64,000 nucleotides of DNA, taken from positions 19,870,082 to 19,934,081 of the forward strand of contig NC_067207.1 of assembly GCF_026262505.1 (NCBI RefSeq). The letters are read 5' to 3'. The notes below the pieces were generated by a model that was not told the DNA's origin, made no database searches, and saw nothing but the letters and a program-made list of their open reading frames with translations. Position numbers and translations under genes: made by a program. Of the stretch, positions 63,215 to 64,000 are shown piece after piece. Origin of the DNA: Trichomonas vaginalis G3. Taxonomy: Eukaryota > Parabasalia > Trichomonadida > Trichomonadidae. Numbering within the stretch: the stretch's first letter is position 1; the number at the start of each line of letters is the position of its first letter.

Positions 63215-64000
63215 TTATATTTTTACCGTTCGATAGTAGTTGTATATGAGACTAAGTTCTAAGTAAAACGCATGGTATAATGGAACTATTCTCTTTCTTC
63301 CATCTGTTGTAAACCATACTTGAAAGTCTGAAATACTTCCACTTGGTGGTTCATATAGCTTTGTAGGTTTTTCGTAAAAGTCATTTGCCAAGCATAAAAA
63401 AGAGTTTTGTGCACCAGAAAATGAAGCATGAACTATAATAGCATCTGAGTCGAAAACATTTTCATATGTTCCATTAGGGTTTTCGACTTCATAAAAGTTC
63501 GGGTGTACTGGATATTCTGCAGGCTGATTTAACATCCTCAAAAATCTATACCATGCCAAGTTGTTATATTTTGTAGAAATATAAACGTCTTCTCCAAGGT
63601 CTTCTATTCTATTGATTTTAACAGTTGCATTTTTCCTGTCATAAAATATCGAGATGGTACTCTCCTTCGTCAATGTTGTACTGTTTTGCATATTCGAGAT
63701 AGATATCGTTTATTTTTTCTTGAAAAGCTTGAAGAGTTGTTTCTAAATTTACAAGCAAATTCACTTGTAAAAGTTTTCCCTGTTCAAATTTCTCATACGT
63801 ACGTTTTTCTTTGTTATAGTATCGAACTTCAAAAGCGACCGTAAATGGGAAACCATGTATGGCTTCTGAAATGAACTTCATTCTACGAAAGCCAATAGCT
63901 TTTGTGACAGATGGGTCTCTTAACCATCTTAGTGGGTAGTCAAAACGATAGCCTTCATGCTTTACGGTCTCTGTCTCAAACTTTTGACCGACATTAGTAA
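63215..64000 (-). pseudogene. penton-like gene of element D, broken, runs off the window
   Basis: Near the window edge the minus strand spells FDYPLRWLRDPSVTKAIGFR, matching the YEYPRHWVEYVGGEKAIEIR block of the E1 penton-like proteins, and the 3' end reads IVPLYHAFYLELSLI in the place of the DGKDGLIIEMIL ending. So it is the D-lineage member of that family. Broken; the start lies beyond 64000. Confidence 0.5.

Larger units (their letters stand above)
60802..64000. mobile_element. Maverick-like element D, left end, broken, continues past the window
   Basis: Starts with the C-type tip hairpin, then a repeat-rich subterminal region, an adenine methyltransferase gene, a small membrane protein, two virion-like genes and a penton-like gene running off the window. 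The penton-like gene ties it to Mavericks. About three breaks. Lineage distinct from E1-E3, probably that of element C. Confidence 0.55.

Noticed and set aside
1-64000. LTR retrotransposon, LINE or rRNA
   Set aside because: No reverse transcriptase motif, no long terminal direct repeats and no rRNA-like sequence were seen.

Overview
The window looks like draft-assembly DNA from a parabasalid protist, most likely Trichomonas vaginalis or a close relative. It is AT-rich and intronless, is packed with Maverick/Polinton elements, holds a Mutator-like (MULE) transposase gene, and has one 100-base assembly gap (39327-39426). No ordinary host housekeeping gene is visible.

Layout. 1-1830: small genes of unclear ownership, including a protein ending in an HNH-type domain. 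1853-5353: part of a divergent Maverick (element B) with a decayed polymerase, small genes and the start of an integrase. 5354-28263: Maverick E1, with both terminal inverted repeats (about 23 kb, complete in layout, several breaks). 28264-32415: the capsid-side part of a sister copy, E2, ending in its own terminal repeat inside the MULE transposase gene (32416-33568). 33569-36607: non-coding DNA with nine 121-bp tandem repeats and a 0.9-kb near-perfect palindrome. 36608-39326: one end of a third lineage (element C). 39427-60562: Maverick E3, colinear with E1 in reverse orientation, its left end lost in the gap and its polymerase gene split by a 952-bp DNA transposon made of hairpin arrays. 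60563-60775: a short non-Maverick flank. From about 60802 to the window end: element D, whose tip resembles that of C.

The E1/E2/E3 lineage carries a virus-like gene set: major capsid protein, three penton-like proteins, an A32/FtsK-like packaging ATPase, a protein-primed family B DNA polymerase, an RVE-type integrase, KilA-N proteins and a roughly 1000-residue fibre with collagen-like repeats and a phage tail-collar-like tip. The copies are so alike that their spread looks recent; they differ mostly by exchange of accessory genes and small repeats.

The most unusual signals are small nucleic-acid structures: (1) a stem-loop 13 bases from every terminal-repeat tip, with compensating stem changes around a constant loop; (2) GC-rich double-hairpin inserts of about 25-33 bp, present in one copy and absent from its sister, inside and between genes; (3) fifteen intergenic palindromes, mostly AGATCT-centred, whose G- and C-rich words change in concert; (4) the hairpin-array transposon. 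Protein functions come from motif recognition by eye; no database search was possible.
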